Below are positions 11,746 to 20,846 of a stretch of 36,554 nucleotides of DNA, one piece after another. Numbering within the stretch: the first letter of the stretch is position 1; each line of letters starts with the position of its first letter. Below the pieces are notes generated by a model. That model did no database searches and was not told the DNA's origin. It worked only from the letters and a program-made list of their open reading frames with translations. Made by a program: the position numbers and the translations under genes. Origin of the DNA: a virus; IMG/VR virus record IMGVR_UViG_3300032087_002006, positions 1 through 36,554 of that record, one strand, 5' to 3'.

Positions 11746-12547
11746 TTTAGCTGGAGAAGTATATGACCGACATTGGCGCGGGTGTAAGGATGGATTGGGA
11801 CTACTAAGGAACGCTGAAGACGTCTGTGACCGCATGGGAAGCGTGTCTGTGACGAAGCTGGACGAACGGAACATTGATGACCTCGTCTTGGATCTCGAAA
11901 GGGACGGCAAAGCAAACGCTACGATCAATCGTCGATTAGCGGCGTTAAGTAAGATGCTACAACACGCCTATCGTCGTCGATACATAGAAAGGCTACCCGT
12001 AATCGAAAGAAAGCGGGAGCCTGAAGGTCGTATGCGTTGGTTGACCAAGGACGAAGAGATCAGAATGATCGACAAGTTACGAGCCATGAAGCTCGATGAC
12101 ATCGCCGACTTCTGCATCGTGTTGATCGACACCGGGGCGAGGACAGGGGAACTGTTTAAGTTACAAGCCAAAGACATCGATCTTGACCAGCGTATGATGT
12201 ACCTAAGAAACACAAAGAATGGTAAGTCACGAGCTGTACCGCTCACATCGCGAGTCGTTGAGATAATGAGAGGGTGCATAAGGCAGACCTTTTTGTTCGA
12301 CTTCACACAAGACTCATTGAATTACCATTGGAAAAAAATGAAGTTCCTGATGGGCTTTGGCGACGACAAGGAGTTCACACCGCATTGTTTACGACACACT
12401 TGTGCGTCTAGGCTCGTTCAAAAAGGCGTTGATATATGTGTAGTACAGAAGTGGCTGGGTCACACCTCGATTCAAACGACGATGAGGTACGCCAAGATCG
12501 CGCCTAAAAACTTAGCAGATGCACGGGACATATTAGAAAGTCATTGA
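11732..12547 (+). CDS. int: tyrosine recombinase / phage integrase
   Basis: This 271-residue tyrosine recombinase has the full catalytic set: Arg137 in DTGARTGEL, Lys at about 162-165 in NTKNGKSR, His218-x-x-Arg221 in PHCLRHTCAS, His244 in KWLGHTSIQT and nucleophile Tyr253 in TTMRYAKI. An N-terminal SAM-like core-binding domain covers about 1-95. It would recombine phage attP with a host attB, often a tRNA gene. The place directly before the RNA polymerase is the same as in integrase-bearing pelagiphages and some cyanophages. It appears intact, implying a temperate option, but no attP could be identified nearby (42 bases to the next gene). Confidence 0.93.
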   Translation: MKLIDLAGEVYDRHWRGCKDGLGLLRNAEDVCDRMGSVSVTKLDERNIDDLVLDLERDGKANATINRRLAALSKMLQHAYRRRYIERLPVIERKREPEGRMRWLTKDEEIRMIDKLRAMKLDDIADFCIVLIDTGARTGELFKLQAKDIDLDQRMMYLRNTKNGKSRAVPLTSRVVEIMRGCIRQTFLFDFTQDSLNYHWKKMKFLMGFGDDKEFTPHCLRHTCASRLVQKGVDICVVQKWLGHTSIQTTMRYAKIAPKNLADARDILESH

Positions 12548-12589
12548 CAAGTTCTATATATCTTAGTTTTATGAAACGACACAACCAAT

Positions 12590-14995
12590 ATGGATCAATC
12601 AACTCTTAATCGCGACATGGTCGAGCAAGGAGTCGCTCGATATAGACGACGTGTTCAATCGGCTCGTGAACGCGGTAGTGAATCTGAAGCTCCGTACAGT
12701 ATCCGAATAATGCGGAACTACCTACCGCAGATTACGGAAGATGTAGCGAAAAGATTTGAGTTCCATCGCAAGTACAGACACGCCATACCCGCATTCATGC
12801 CGTTGATATGGAACATGGATGTCAATGCGTTGTGTTTGCTGGCGTTTAAAAGCGTCCTTGACGGCATTTGTGAGCGTCGTCCTTTGACTTCAGCGGCGAT
12901 ACGATTGTCGTCTTATATCGAGGATGAACTGCGTTACTGTCGCATGAAGGAAGAGTATCCTGATATTTGGAAGTATGCAGAGCGTGATCGTCTGAAGCAC
13001 AAAGGCAAAAGACGAAGCCGTGATGCGTGGTTGAGACACGATAAAGGCGAGACCCGCAAGGGTAACATGGAGCAATGGCGGACATGGACTCGCAAGGAAA
13101 AGCTAACGATGGGTACATGGTTTCTTGAGATCATCAGAACCAACACTCATGTCATCATGTTTCAAACGATCAGCGATGCTCCGAATAAAACAGTTTTATA
13201 TGTAACAGCAACTGAAGAACTATTTGATTGGATACAAGATTACAATAAACATTCAGAAGTTTTAAAACCTTTGTGGTTACCAACGGTGGAACCTCCGCAA
13301 GATTGGAAGTCTATTCTTGTTGGGGGGTACGATAAGAACGCGGGGGTTCCACCGCTTTGTTTCATCAAGTCATTCGACCATGACTACCTTGATAGCTTGG
13401 ATAAGAGCGAGCTGAAGCACGTCTTTGACGCGGTTAATCATCTGCAAAAGACGCAATGGCGCGTTAATAACGCCGTTTTAGACGTCGTCAGGTGGGCGTG
13501 GGAGAACAACAAAGAGATCGGCGATATGACCCGTCGTAGTGATTACGAGACACCGCCTTGGAATCCAGCGTATGAAACCGACGATGATGCTCGTAAAGAG
13601 TTTAGCCGTAAGTGCGGAGCTATCCACCGATTAAACATCAGCTTGAAGAGTCAGCGACTACACACGATTAAGCTGTTGTACATGGCTGATAAGTTTGAGA
13701 ACGAAGTCTTTTACTATCCGTACCACATCGACTTTCGTGGAAGAGTGTATCCGATCCCTTACTTTTTACAGCCACAAGGGAATGATCTTAGTAAATCGTT
13801 ACTCAGGTTCGCAATTAGCAAGGAAATAAAGACCGATGAGGACGCCAAATGGCTCGCTATTCACGGGGCTAATTGCTTCGGTAATGACAAGTTATCGTTT
13901 GATGAACGAGTTAAGTGGGTAAAATCCAAACGCCGTGAGATCGAGGAAGTCTACGAAGATCCAAAGACGAACGATTGGTGGGCATCCGCAGACAGTCCGT
14001 GGCAGTTCCTAGCGTTCTGTTTGGAGTGGGGTGAGTACCTCAAGGTAGGTAAAGGTTTCCTAACGACGCTACCGTGCGCTATGGACGCGTCTAATAACGG
14101 CATACAAATACTCAGCTTGTTGGGACGAGACGAAGAAGGCGGACGTAGCACAAATGTAACACACAACGATACACCAGCAGATCTTTACGGCGAGATAAGC
14201 GACAAGGTAAACGAGGAATTGATGAAGCGAGCCAAGGACGGCGATCACATCTCGTCTGCATGGCTGAAGTTTGGAGTGGATCGGAAGACGACAAAGCTCC
14301 CGGTCATGGTCAAGCCATACGGCGGTACACGATATTCGTGTCGTGACTTAGTCCAACAATGGTACAACGACAAGTGCAAGAAGTTGGAACTCGATCCATT
14401 CGGGTATGAAGCGACAGTAGCAATCGGGGAACTATCGCAGATCATTTGGAACACGATGAATGCCAGCTTGAGAAAGCCCAATAAAGTTATGGCGTGGCTA
14501 CAGCAAGCGATCAGAGTCGTGAACAAGGACGATAAGTATGTGGAATGGACGACGCCTTTAGGATTTCGTGTTCGTCAGAGATACTTCGCTACCAAGATGC
14601 AGAGAATACAGACGCTGTTGGGCGATAAGATCTCGTGGATTAACTATCACTTACCGCTTGAAGGCGTCGATAAACAACGACAAGCCAATGCGATCAGCCC
14701 TAACTTCGTTCACAGCCTCGATGCAAGCGTCGCTCAGAAGACTGCGATAATGGCGAAGGCACAGGGGATTGATTCGTTGGCTATGGTACACGACAGTATA
14801 GCAACTCATTGTACAGAATGTCGTACATTAGGTAAAATCATTCGACAATCTACCGCTGATATATTTTTAACCGATCAACTCGCAAAGTTTCGCGACGAGA
14901 TCACACAACAAACCGAGAGGGAGTTACCTGAGTTGCCGACATACGGATCATTAGATCCTAAAGCGGTGCTAGACTCAGCATACTTCTTCGCATAA
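12590..14995 (+). CDS. single-subunit DNA-directed RNA polymerase (T7 gp1-like)
   Basis: This 801-residue polymerase (T7 is 883) transcribes middle and late phage genes. It contains DFRGRVYP at about 381-388, motif A PCAMDASNNG with the metal-binding Asp at about 499, motif B RKTTKLPVMVKPYG at about 565-578 (Arg, Lys, Tyr, Gly conserved) and motif C AMVHDSIATH with the second Asp at about 735. The N-terminal domain is shorter than in T7. Cognate promoters are unknown; two candidates lie at 9946 and 9990. The gene is the defining marker for a T7-like phage. Confidence 0.97.
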   Translation: MDQSTLNRDMVEQGVARYRRRVQSARERGSESEAPYSIRIMRNYLPQITEDVAKRFEFHRKYRHAIPAFMPLIWNMDVNALCLLAFKSVLDGICERRPLTSAAIRLSSYIEDELRYCRMKEEYPDIWKYAERDRLKHKGKRRSRDAWLRHDKGETRKGNMEQWRTWTRKEKLTMGTWFLEIIRTNTHVIMFQTISDAPNKTVLYVTATEELFDWIQDYNKHSEVLKPLWLPTVEPPQDWKSILVGGYDKNAGVPPLCFIKSFDHDYLDSLDKSELKHVFDAVNHLQKTQWRVNNAVLDVVRWAWENNKEIGDMTRRSDYETPPWNPAYETDDDARKEFSRKCGAIHRLNISLKSQRLHTIKLLYMADKFENEVFYYPYHIDFRGRVYPIPYFLQPQGNDLSKSLLRFAISKEIKTDEDAKWLAIHGANCFGNDKLSFDERVKWVKSKRREIEEVYEDPKTNDWWASADSPWQFLAFCLEWGEYLKVGKGFLTTLPCAMDASNNGIQILSLLGRDEEGGRSTNVTHNDTPADLYGEISDKVNEELMKRAKDGDHISSAWLKFGVDRKTTKLPVMVKPYGGTRYSCRDLVQQWYNDKCKKLELDPFGYEATVAIGELSQIIWNTMNASLRKPNKVMAWLQQAIRVVNKDDKYVEWTTPLGFRVRQRYFATKMQRIQTLLGDKISWINYHLPLEGVDKQRQANAISPNFVHSLDASVAQKTAIMAKAQGIDSLAMVHDSIATHCTECRTLGKIIRQSTADIFLTDQLAKFRDEITQQTERELPELPTYGSLDPKAVLDSAYFFA

Positions 14996-15012
14996 ATGGA
15001 GATAAAACGATA

Positions 15013-15684
15013 GTGAAAGAAATCACAACACCAATAGGAACCGCAAGATATTGCTGGCTAACAGCACCAGCTACAGGAGAATACGATGGCGAGCATGGCC
15101 TGTATCGTACAGAACTCGTTCTCAGTCAAGAAGATTGGGAAGCATTGAAGCTAGAAGTAAAGCCAAGCTTTGAAGCGTTTCTCGAAGCGGAGTCACAAAA
15201 GAAAGGTAAACAACTAAAACCAGCACCAGCGTCGCCGTTTAAAATCGATGACGAAGGCAACCACTACATCAAAACGAAGCGTAAAGCGGCATACAATATG
15301 AAAGCTAATGCTCGTGATGTTGAAGATGGTAAAGCTGAAAAGGTTGGAGATCCTGTAGTGATTAACGCGCCAGCTACATTACTTGTAGACTCATCAGCAA
15401 CACCGATTAAAGGCGACAAGCCCGTCATCGGAGCTGGTAGTCGTATAAGGCTGGGCTTAAAGGTCAGGTTTTGGTACGTGCCAACACAAGGTGTAGGTAT
15501 GACGCTTGAACCAATATCAGCACAGATCATAGAGCTTAAAGATGTCGCTGAATCTGAGAGTGTAGGCGCGTTCAAAGCCGAAGAATCCGGGTACAAACAC
15601 GGGGGAGAAACCTTCGAGTTTAAAAAAGAAACAGAACTGAATGAGAAAGAAGAGGAAGCCAAGCCGCTCGCGGCGGACTTCTAA
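15013..15684 (+). CDS. single-stranded DNA-binding protein (T7 gp2.5-like)
   Basis: This 223-residue protein (T7 gp2.5 is 232) starts at GTG with MKEITTPIGTARYCWLTAPA. The OB-fold core ends around LGLKVRFWYVPTQGVGMTLE (about 150-169). The acidic tail finishes EEEAKPLAADF with a terminal Phe, as in T7 gp2.5, where the acidic, aromatic-ended tail contacts the polymerase and helicase. It coats single-stranded DNA in replication and recombination. The 3' end overlaps the endonuclease gene by 44 bases. Confidence 0.9.
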   Translation: MKEITTPIGTARYCWLTAPATGEYDGEHGLYRTELVLSQEDWEALKLEVKPSFEAFLEAESQKKGKQLKPAPASPFKIDDEGNHYIKTKRKAAYNMKANARDVEDGKAEKVGDPVVINAPATLLVDSSATPIKGDKPVIGAGSRIRLGLKVRFWYVPTQGVGMTLEPISAQIIELKDVAESESVGAFKAEESGYKHGGETFEFKKETELNEKEEEAKPLAADF

Positions 15685-16090
15685 CTTTCGTTCAGGATTT
15701 GAAGCAAAGACCGCCAACTATTTACGGCGGCTGGGCATCGAGTTCGAGTACGAAAGCTTAAAGGTCTCTTATATGCGCGAGGCAACATACACGCCTGACT
15801 TCATCCTACCTAATGGAATCATCATCGAAACCAAAGGGCTATGGACGAGTGAAGATCGAACCAAACATCTGCTTATAAAAGAACAGCACCCCGAACTCGA
15901 TGTCCGACTTTGCTTTCAGAACGCATCAAACAAACTTCGCAAGGGTAGCAAGACTACCTACGCGATGTGGTGCGAAAAGAAAGGATTAAAATACTGTGAT
16001 AAAACAATTCCAAAATCATGGCTGAATACAAAGAAATGCACACGTCGTGTTCGTCATGTGGATCAAGTGACGCCCGATGTGAATACATAG
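15641..16090 (+). CDS. endonuclease I, Holliday junction resolvase (T7 gp3-like)
   Basis: This 149-residue protein has the same length as T7 endonuclease I. The active-site set is present: Glu21 in SGFEAKTAN, Asp53 in YTPDFILPNG, and Glu63 and Lys65 in IIIETKG, matching T7 Glu20, Asp55, Glu65 and Lys67. The basic N-terminus (MRKKRKPSRSRR) fits DNA binding. It resolves branched replication intermediates and helps degrade host DNA. The gene overlaps its neighbours on both sides, by 44 bases upstream and 73 bases into the primase-helicase gene. Confidence 0.93.
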   Translation: MRKKRKPSRSRRTSNFRSGFEAKTANYLRRLGIEFEYESLKVSYMREATYTPDFILPNGIIIETKGLWTSEDRTKHLLIKEQHPELDVRLCFQNASNKLRKGSKTTYAMWCEKKGLKYCDKTIPKSWLNTKKCTRRVRHVDQVTPDVNT

Positions 16091-17631
16091 ACGGCTCAAG
16101 CCATTGCTTTAGCTGTGGCGAGAATAAACAACCCAACAAGAAACGAATGGAACCACAAAATAAACCACCAACTTCGTTTGTTACTAACGGAGAATACACA
16201 AACCTAACCCGTAGGAATCTAACGGAACAGACCTGTCGAAAGTGGGGCTATCAAATAGCTACTATCGATGGGGAACAAGCACAGATCGCCAACTACCGCA
16301 GTCGAGATGGTAAGCTGGTAGGTCAGAAAATCAGATTTGCTAACAAAGACTTCAAAGTCAGAGGCGAGCTAGTCGGATTATATGGTCAGCATCTATGGCG
16401 TGACGGCGGAAGACGCGTCGTTGTAGTCGAAGGTGAGATCGATGCCTTATCAGTCAGCCAAGCTTTCGAGCATAAGTGGCCCTGTGTCTCGATTCCACAC
16501 GGCGCTCAAAGCGGGAAGAACCACGTCGCTCAGGCACTCGATTGGCTCGAACGATTTGAGGAAGTTGTGTTCATGTTTGATAACGACGATGTGGGACGCA
16601 AGAGTGCGGTGGAATGTGCCGCGTTGTTATCGCCGGGTAAGGCGAAGATAGCCGAGCTTCCACTCAAAGATGCAAACGATATGATCGTGGCTAACCGTAG
16701 CAAAGAATTAGTCGATGCGATATGGCAAGCACGAGACTATCGTCCTGATGGTATCATCGGAGCTGAAGAACTATGGGACAAGATCATCGACTTTGACGTC
16801 GCTCAAAGCGTACCTTATCCATACCACGAGCTAAACGAAAAGACTTATGGCTTGCGACAAGGCGAGCTTGTAACCGTTTGTGCTGGTAGTGGGATCGGTA
16901 AGTCGTTGTTCTGTAGGGAGATAGCTTACCATTTGATACAACAGGGACAAGCCGTTGGGTATATAGCCCTAGAAGAAAGCGTCCGTAGAACGGCGTTGGG
17001 AATCATGGGGTTACACATCGGTAAACAGCTACACCTTGAACACGATGTAGAACATGAAGCATTACGACCAATCTTCGAGGAGACCGTCGGCAATGGGAAG
17101 TTCTATACCTACGATCACTTCGGCAGTTGCGACAGCGATAATCTACTTAACCGAATTAGATACCTATGCAAAGGACTAAACTGTAAGTGGATATTTCTTG
17201 ACCACCTGTCGATTGTGGTGAGCGGGTTTGATGGCGACGATGAACGACGCTTGATCGACAACACCATGACGAGATTAAGATCTCTGGTAGAAGAGACTCA
17301 ATGCGGAATGGTATTGGTCAGCCATCTTAAACGACCACCGGGCGGGGGACATGAGGAAGGACACGCGACATCGCTGTCTCATCTTCGTGGTTCCCATGCG
17401 ATTCCTCAACTGTCTGATATGGTTATCGGATTGGAACGGAATCAACAAACAACAGAAATAGATAAAGCAAACCAAACGCGAGTACGAGTCTTGAAGAACC
17501 GATTCTCAGGTGAGACAGGGGAAGCTGGAACATTGTACTTCGACAAAAATACAGGGAGATTAAATGATAGTGTGGCGATGTTTAGAACTGATAAAGATAA
17601 CAATCAAGCGATGGGTAAGGATCCTTTTTAA
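16018..17631 (+). CDS. DNA primase-helicase (T7 gp4-like)
   Basis: This 537-residue bifunctional protein (T7 gp4A is 566) has an N-terminal zinc ribbon with Cys pairs at 11/14 and 30/33 (CSSCG ... HCFSCG). The TOPRIM primase domain has VVVEGEIDAL at about 134-143 and FMFDNDDVGR at about 185-194. The RecA-like helicase has Walker A AGSGIGKS at about 289-296, Walker B KWIFLDHLS and LVSHLKRP. It unwinds DNA at the fork and lays primers for the downstream polymerase. The initial ATG lies well inside the endonuclease gene; the zinc ribbon immediately after it supports this start. Confidence 0.96.
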   Translation: MAEYKEMHTSCSSCGSSDARCEYIDGSSHCFSCGENKQPNKKRMEPQNKPPTSFVTNGEYTNLTRRNLTEQTCRKWGYQIATIDGEQAQIANYRSRDGKLVGQKIRFANKDFKVRGELVGLYGQHLWRDGGRRVVVVEGEIDALSVSQAFEHKWPCVSIPHGAQSGKNHVAQALDWLERFEEVVFMFDNDDVGRKSAVECAALLSPGKAKIAELPLKDANDMIVANRSKELVDAIWQARDYRPDGIIGAEELWDKIIDFDVAQSVPYPYHELNEKTYGLRQGELVTVCAGSGIGKSLFCREIAYHLIQQGQAVGYIALEESVRRTALGIMGLHIGKQLHLEHDVEHEALRPIFEETVGNGKFYTYDHFGSCDSDNLLNRIRYLCKGLNCKWIFLDHLSIVVSGFDGDDERRLIDNTMTRLRSLVEETQCGMVLVSHLKRPPGGGHEEGHATSLSHLRGSHAIPQLSDMVIGLERNQQTTEIDKANQTRVRVLKNRFSGETGEAGTLYFDKNTGRLNDSVAMFRTDKDNNQAMGKDPF

Positions 17632-17634
17632 AAG

Positions 17635-19518
17635 ATGAGACTGAAAACATATTACTTTGATATTGAAACGAACGCCATCGAGGACTTCGTTTTACTCACC
17701 GATTTAAAGGTAGTCCATTGCCTGAGTTTGTACGACAGGGACTTAGATAAAGTCGTAACCTTCAGCGGCGATTCCATACGCACGGGACTAGAAGAAATGG
17801 ATCGCGCTCATACGATCATCGGTCACAATGTGATTAAGTTCGATCTACCAGCGTTGTATAAGCTGTATGGATGGACGCCTAAAGCTCGTGTGTTGGACAC
17901 CTTGGTTAGTTGTAGGTGCGTTGAAAGCGACATCAGAGCGTTGGATGCTTTGCGTGATAACTTCCCGCCTGAACTGCGTGGGTCACATAGTTTGAAAGCG
18001 TGGGGACATCGTATCGGTCAGGTACAAAAGCTAGACTTCGGCAGTAAGGAAGGAGCTTTCGATGTGTTCACCGAAGAGATGAAAGAATACTGTGAGATCG
18101 ACACGATACTAACGGCTAGTGTTGGTAGCTATCTTCGCGATGCTAACCCTGATAGTCAGATGCTGACACTCGAACATAGCTTCGCTAGACTCATGCGTAA
18201 ACAGGAGATGCGCGGCTTCGCTTTCAACGAGGAAAAAGGCGAGCGATTGGTGATGACGCTGACATCCCGCCGTGCTGAACTTACTGACACACTACACAAA
18301 ATGTTCCCACCTGTGATCGAGGAGATGAAGACCGCACAAGGTTGGGAACTAACTGTTAAAACATCGGACGACGATTTATTAGTTATTACTAAACCAACCA
18401 AAGGTGAGATAGCTAAGGAGTTGAAAGAACGTGGCATGGTACAAGCGTTGTCAAAGAAGGCGGTCAGGCTAGGCAATAGATCCAAGGAGATCCCGTTCAA
18501 TCCTAATAGTCGTATGCAAATAGCTGATCGATTGATGGAGCTTGGATGGAAACCTAAACAGTTCACACCTGATGGTAAGCCAAAGATCGACGAAGCAATC
18601 CTATCAGAGATGAAGTACGAAGCGGCTAAACCTTTGCTTGAGTTCCTGATGGTCAGTAAACGATTGAGTATGCTCGATGAAGGCGACGGCTCGTGGCTCA
18701 ACTGTGTATATAAAGGACGCATACATGGACAAGTAAATACAGGCGGAGCGGTCACAGGACGATGCACACATTCCAATCCTAATATCGCTCAAGTCCCAGC
18801 CGTAAGCGTACCTTATGGTACAGAGTGTCGCGGACTATTCGAGGCGGGTAAAGGTTACAAGTTAGTCGGATGTGATGCGAGCGGTCTTGAACTTCGTATG
18901 TTAGCTCACTATCTATTCCCGTTTGACGGCGGTAGGTACGCAGATGAAATCCTGACAGGTGACATCCATACACTCAATCAGAATGCGGCGGATTTGGAAA
19001 CACGTAATCAAGCTAAGACGTTTATCTACGCATTTTTATATGGCGCGGGTGACGCTAAGATCGGAAGCATTGTCAACGGTACAGCACGGGAAGGGAAACG
19101 ATTGAAAGAAAAGTTCCTTACTGCGTTACCAGCTTTGGCTGGATTGAAAGAAGCAGTCGAACAAAAGGTTCGTAGGCACGGCAGACTACGCGGTTTAGAC
19201 GGGCGGGTACTACCGATCAGATCGGAGCATTCAGCGTTGAACACATTGCTACAATCGGCTGGGGCTGTCGTTATGAAACAAGCTATCGTCACATTGGACG
19301 AACATTTACGACGCCATCAAGGTTGGGCTAACGGTAGGGAATATGCGTTCGTGGCTAACATCCATGACGAGTTCCAAGCTGAAGTCCTACCTGATTATGT
19401 ACCGATGTATGGGCCACTAGCTGTCAAAGCTATTAAGAAAGCTGGCGATCTACTAGGTATCAACTGCCCGTTGGACGGTGAGTACAAAGTAGGTACGAAT
19501 TGGGCGGAGACTCATTGA
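17635..19518 (+). CDS. DNA polymerase, family A (T7 gp5-like)
   Basis: This 627-residue polymerase (T7 gp5 is 704) has 3'-5' exonuclease motifs DIET (Asp9, Glu11), HNVIKFD (Asp70) and YCEID (Asp156). Polymerase motifs are motif A GCDASGLELRML (Asp414), motif B RNQAKTFIYAFLYGAG (about 457-472) and motif C NIHDEF (Asp578). The residue equivalent to Klenow Phe762 is Tyr465, as in T7. The thumb segment before FNPNSRMQIADRL is about 50 residues shorter than in T7, where the thioredoxin-binding loop sits, so that loop looks reduced or missing. Start spacing is 3 bases after the helicase stop. Confidence 0.96.
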   Translation: MRLKTYYFDIETNAIEDFVLLTDLKVVHCLSLYDRDLDKVVTFSGDSIRTGLEEMDRAHTIIGHNVIKFDLPALYKLYGWTPKARVLDTLVSCRCVESDIRALDALRDNFPPELRGSHSLKAWGHRIGQVQKLDFGSKEGAFDVFTEEMKEYCEIDTILTASVGSYLRDANPDSQMLTLEHSFARLMRKQEMRGFAFNEEKGERLVMTLTSRRAELTDTLHKMFPPVIEEMKTAQGWELTVKTSDDDLLVITKPTKGEIAKELKERGMVQALSKKAVRLGNRSKEIPFNPNSRMQIADRLMELGWKPKQFTPDGKPKIDEAILSEMKYEAAKPLLEFLMVSKRLSMLDEGDGSWLNCVYKGRIHGQVNTGGAVTGRCTHSNPNIAQVPAVSVPYGTECRGLFEAGKGYKLVGCDASGLELRMLAHYLFPFDGGRYADEILTGDIHTLNQNAADLETRNQAKTFIYAFLYGAGDAKIGSIVNGTAREGKRLKEKFLTALPALAGLKEAVEQKVRRHGRLRGLDGRVLPIRSEHSALNTLLQSAGAVVMKQAIVTLDEHLRRHQGWANGREYAFVANIHDEFQAEVLPDYVPMYGPLAVKAIKKAGDLLGINCPLDGEYKVGTNWAETH

Positions 19519-19997
19519 TGTTGCAAGAAAAGCAGTACGACCATTATACTTGCCTCGCACAACTATATGATACTCAAGATCTTAACTACCCTGTAGTCAT
19601 GCCAAGCAGTAATGAACAACGCATCGGAGCTATAGCAGAAAGTAAATTCATTACAGATTGTTTAGAGCGAGACTTTGAACCGCATCTACCTGTCACACCT
19701 ATGCCGTGGGACTTCATCGTCCATTGCCCCGCTGGAGATCTCAAGGTGCAAGTTAAGTGTACGAGTTGTAGAGCAAAAGAAGGATGCTTTGTTGTAAACA
19801 CATCAAGCGGACAATCTAATAAAGAACACGTTAGTGACTTGGTTGATGTCGTAGCTTGTTACGTATCACCAATCGATACATGGTGGATGATGCCGCAGTC
19901 TGATGTGACGAGTAAAACGGTCAAGCTATACGAAGAACACAATACCAAAAGTAAATACAAGAAATACCAAAACAATTGGAGTATATATTATAAATGA
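19518..19997 (+). CDS. PD-(D/E)xK-type nuclease
   Basis: This is a 159-residue protein. I chose the ATG at 19518, sharing a base with the polymerase stop (TGATG), over an in-frame GTG/ATG start at 19500. The fold signature is Glu41 in GAIAESKFITDCLE, Asp65 in PWDFIVHC and Gln78-x-Lys80 in LKVQVKCTS. It resembles the small PD-(D/E)xK endonuclease family that includes Holliday-junction-resolvase-like and intron-associated enzymes. Lying between polymerase and exonuclease, it may process replication or recombination intermediates or degrade host DNA. There is no intron or frameshift around it, so a homing role is not indicated. Confidence 0.75.
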   Translation: MLQEKQYDHYTCLAQLYDTQDLNYPVVMPSSNEQRIGAIAESKFITDCLERDFEPHLPVTPMPWDFIVHCPAGDLKVQVKCTSCRAKEGCFVVNTSSGQSNKEHVSDLVDVVACYVSPIDTWWMMPQSDVTSKTVKLYEEHNTKSKYKKYQNNWSIYYK

Positions 19998-20842
19998 AAA
20001 CGAAACTATTAATCGACGGCGATGTACTCGCCTATCAATCCGCCTTCATCGCACAAACAAACTTCCAATGGGCTGAAGACTTATGGTCAGTCCAAAGCGA
20101 CATAGCCGAAGCGAAGGTATGGATCTCAGAACGCCTTGACTACTTCATGCAGAAGACCAAAGCGGACGACTTCATACTCGCCATAAGCGACCGCAATAAC
20201 TTCCGTAGGAAACTGTTCCCTGAATACAAAGCTAATCGTCGTTCCAAGTTCGCACCCATTGGACTCAATCCGATACGCGATTGGATAAACGAAACCTATG
20301 AAAGCGTGACCTATCCGAACCTAGAGGCTGACGATGTCTTAGCTATCTTAGCTACGGAAAGAACTACCAAGGACAAACGGATCATCGTGTCAATCGATAA
20401 GGACTTCAAAGGTGTACCGTGTAACTTCTACGACTTCAACCGCGATGAGATGCACGAAATAGACGAGGAACAAGCTGACGCCTACCACTTGATGCAAGCG
20501 ATTGCTGGTGACGCGGTTGATGGATACAAAGGTGTCCCCGGTATAGGTGCAGTCAGAGCCGAGCGTATGTTACGAGAGAAAGGTGCGACATGGGACACCG
20601 TTATGAGCGCGTATAAAGCGGCGAACATGACCGAGGAAGAAGCGCTTATGAACGCGTGGATGGCGTACCTTATTCGTAAGAAAGACTACAATCATAAGCG
20701 TAAACAAATCAACTATCTATGGATGCCAAAAGAGTTTGATGTTGCCCAAAAGCGAAAGTATTCTAAGATCGTACATGGGGTGACAGGTGAGCTTGATGAA
20801 GATTTATCTCGACCAAAAGCTTTTGAACCTTTAAAACTTTAG
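19994..20842 (+). CDS. 5'-3' exonuclease (T7 gp6-like, FEN family)
   Basis: This 282-residue protein (T7 gp6 is 300) has the flap-nuclease metal sites: LLIDGDVLAY (Asp8, Asp10), SDRNNFRRKLFPEYKANR, NLEADDVLAI and IVSIDKDFKGVP. The helix-hairpin-helix is GVPGIGAVRAERML. It removes RNA primers, makes 3' overhangs for concatemer joining and degrades host DNA. The start overlaps the upstream nuclease (ATGA). Confidence 0.93.
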   Translation: MKTKLLIDGDVLAYQSAFIAQTNFQWAEDLWSVQSDIAEAKVWISERLDYFMQKTKADDFILAISDRNNFRRKLFPEYKANRRSKFAPIGLNPIRDWINETYESVTYPNLEADDVLAILATERTTKDKRIIVSIDKDFKGVPCNFYDFNRDEMHEIDEEQADAYHLMQAIAGDAVDGYKGVPGIGAVRAERMLREKGATWDTVMSAYKAANMTEEEALMNAWMAYLIRKKDYNHKRKQINYLWMPKEFDVAQKRKYSKIVHGVTGELDEDLSRPKAFEPLKL

Positions 20843-20846
20843 TATA

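Noticed and set aside
6310-12590. tRNA gene or attP core matching a tRNA 3' end.
   Set aside because: No TTCGAATC-type T-loop with an acceptor stem was found on either strand in the non-coding stretches; this was a check by eye only.
19500-19517. Upstream start of the PD-(D/E)xK nuclease inside the polymerase gene.
   Set aside because: The ATG at 19518 shares a base with the polymerase stop, the usual coupling style in this genome.
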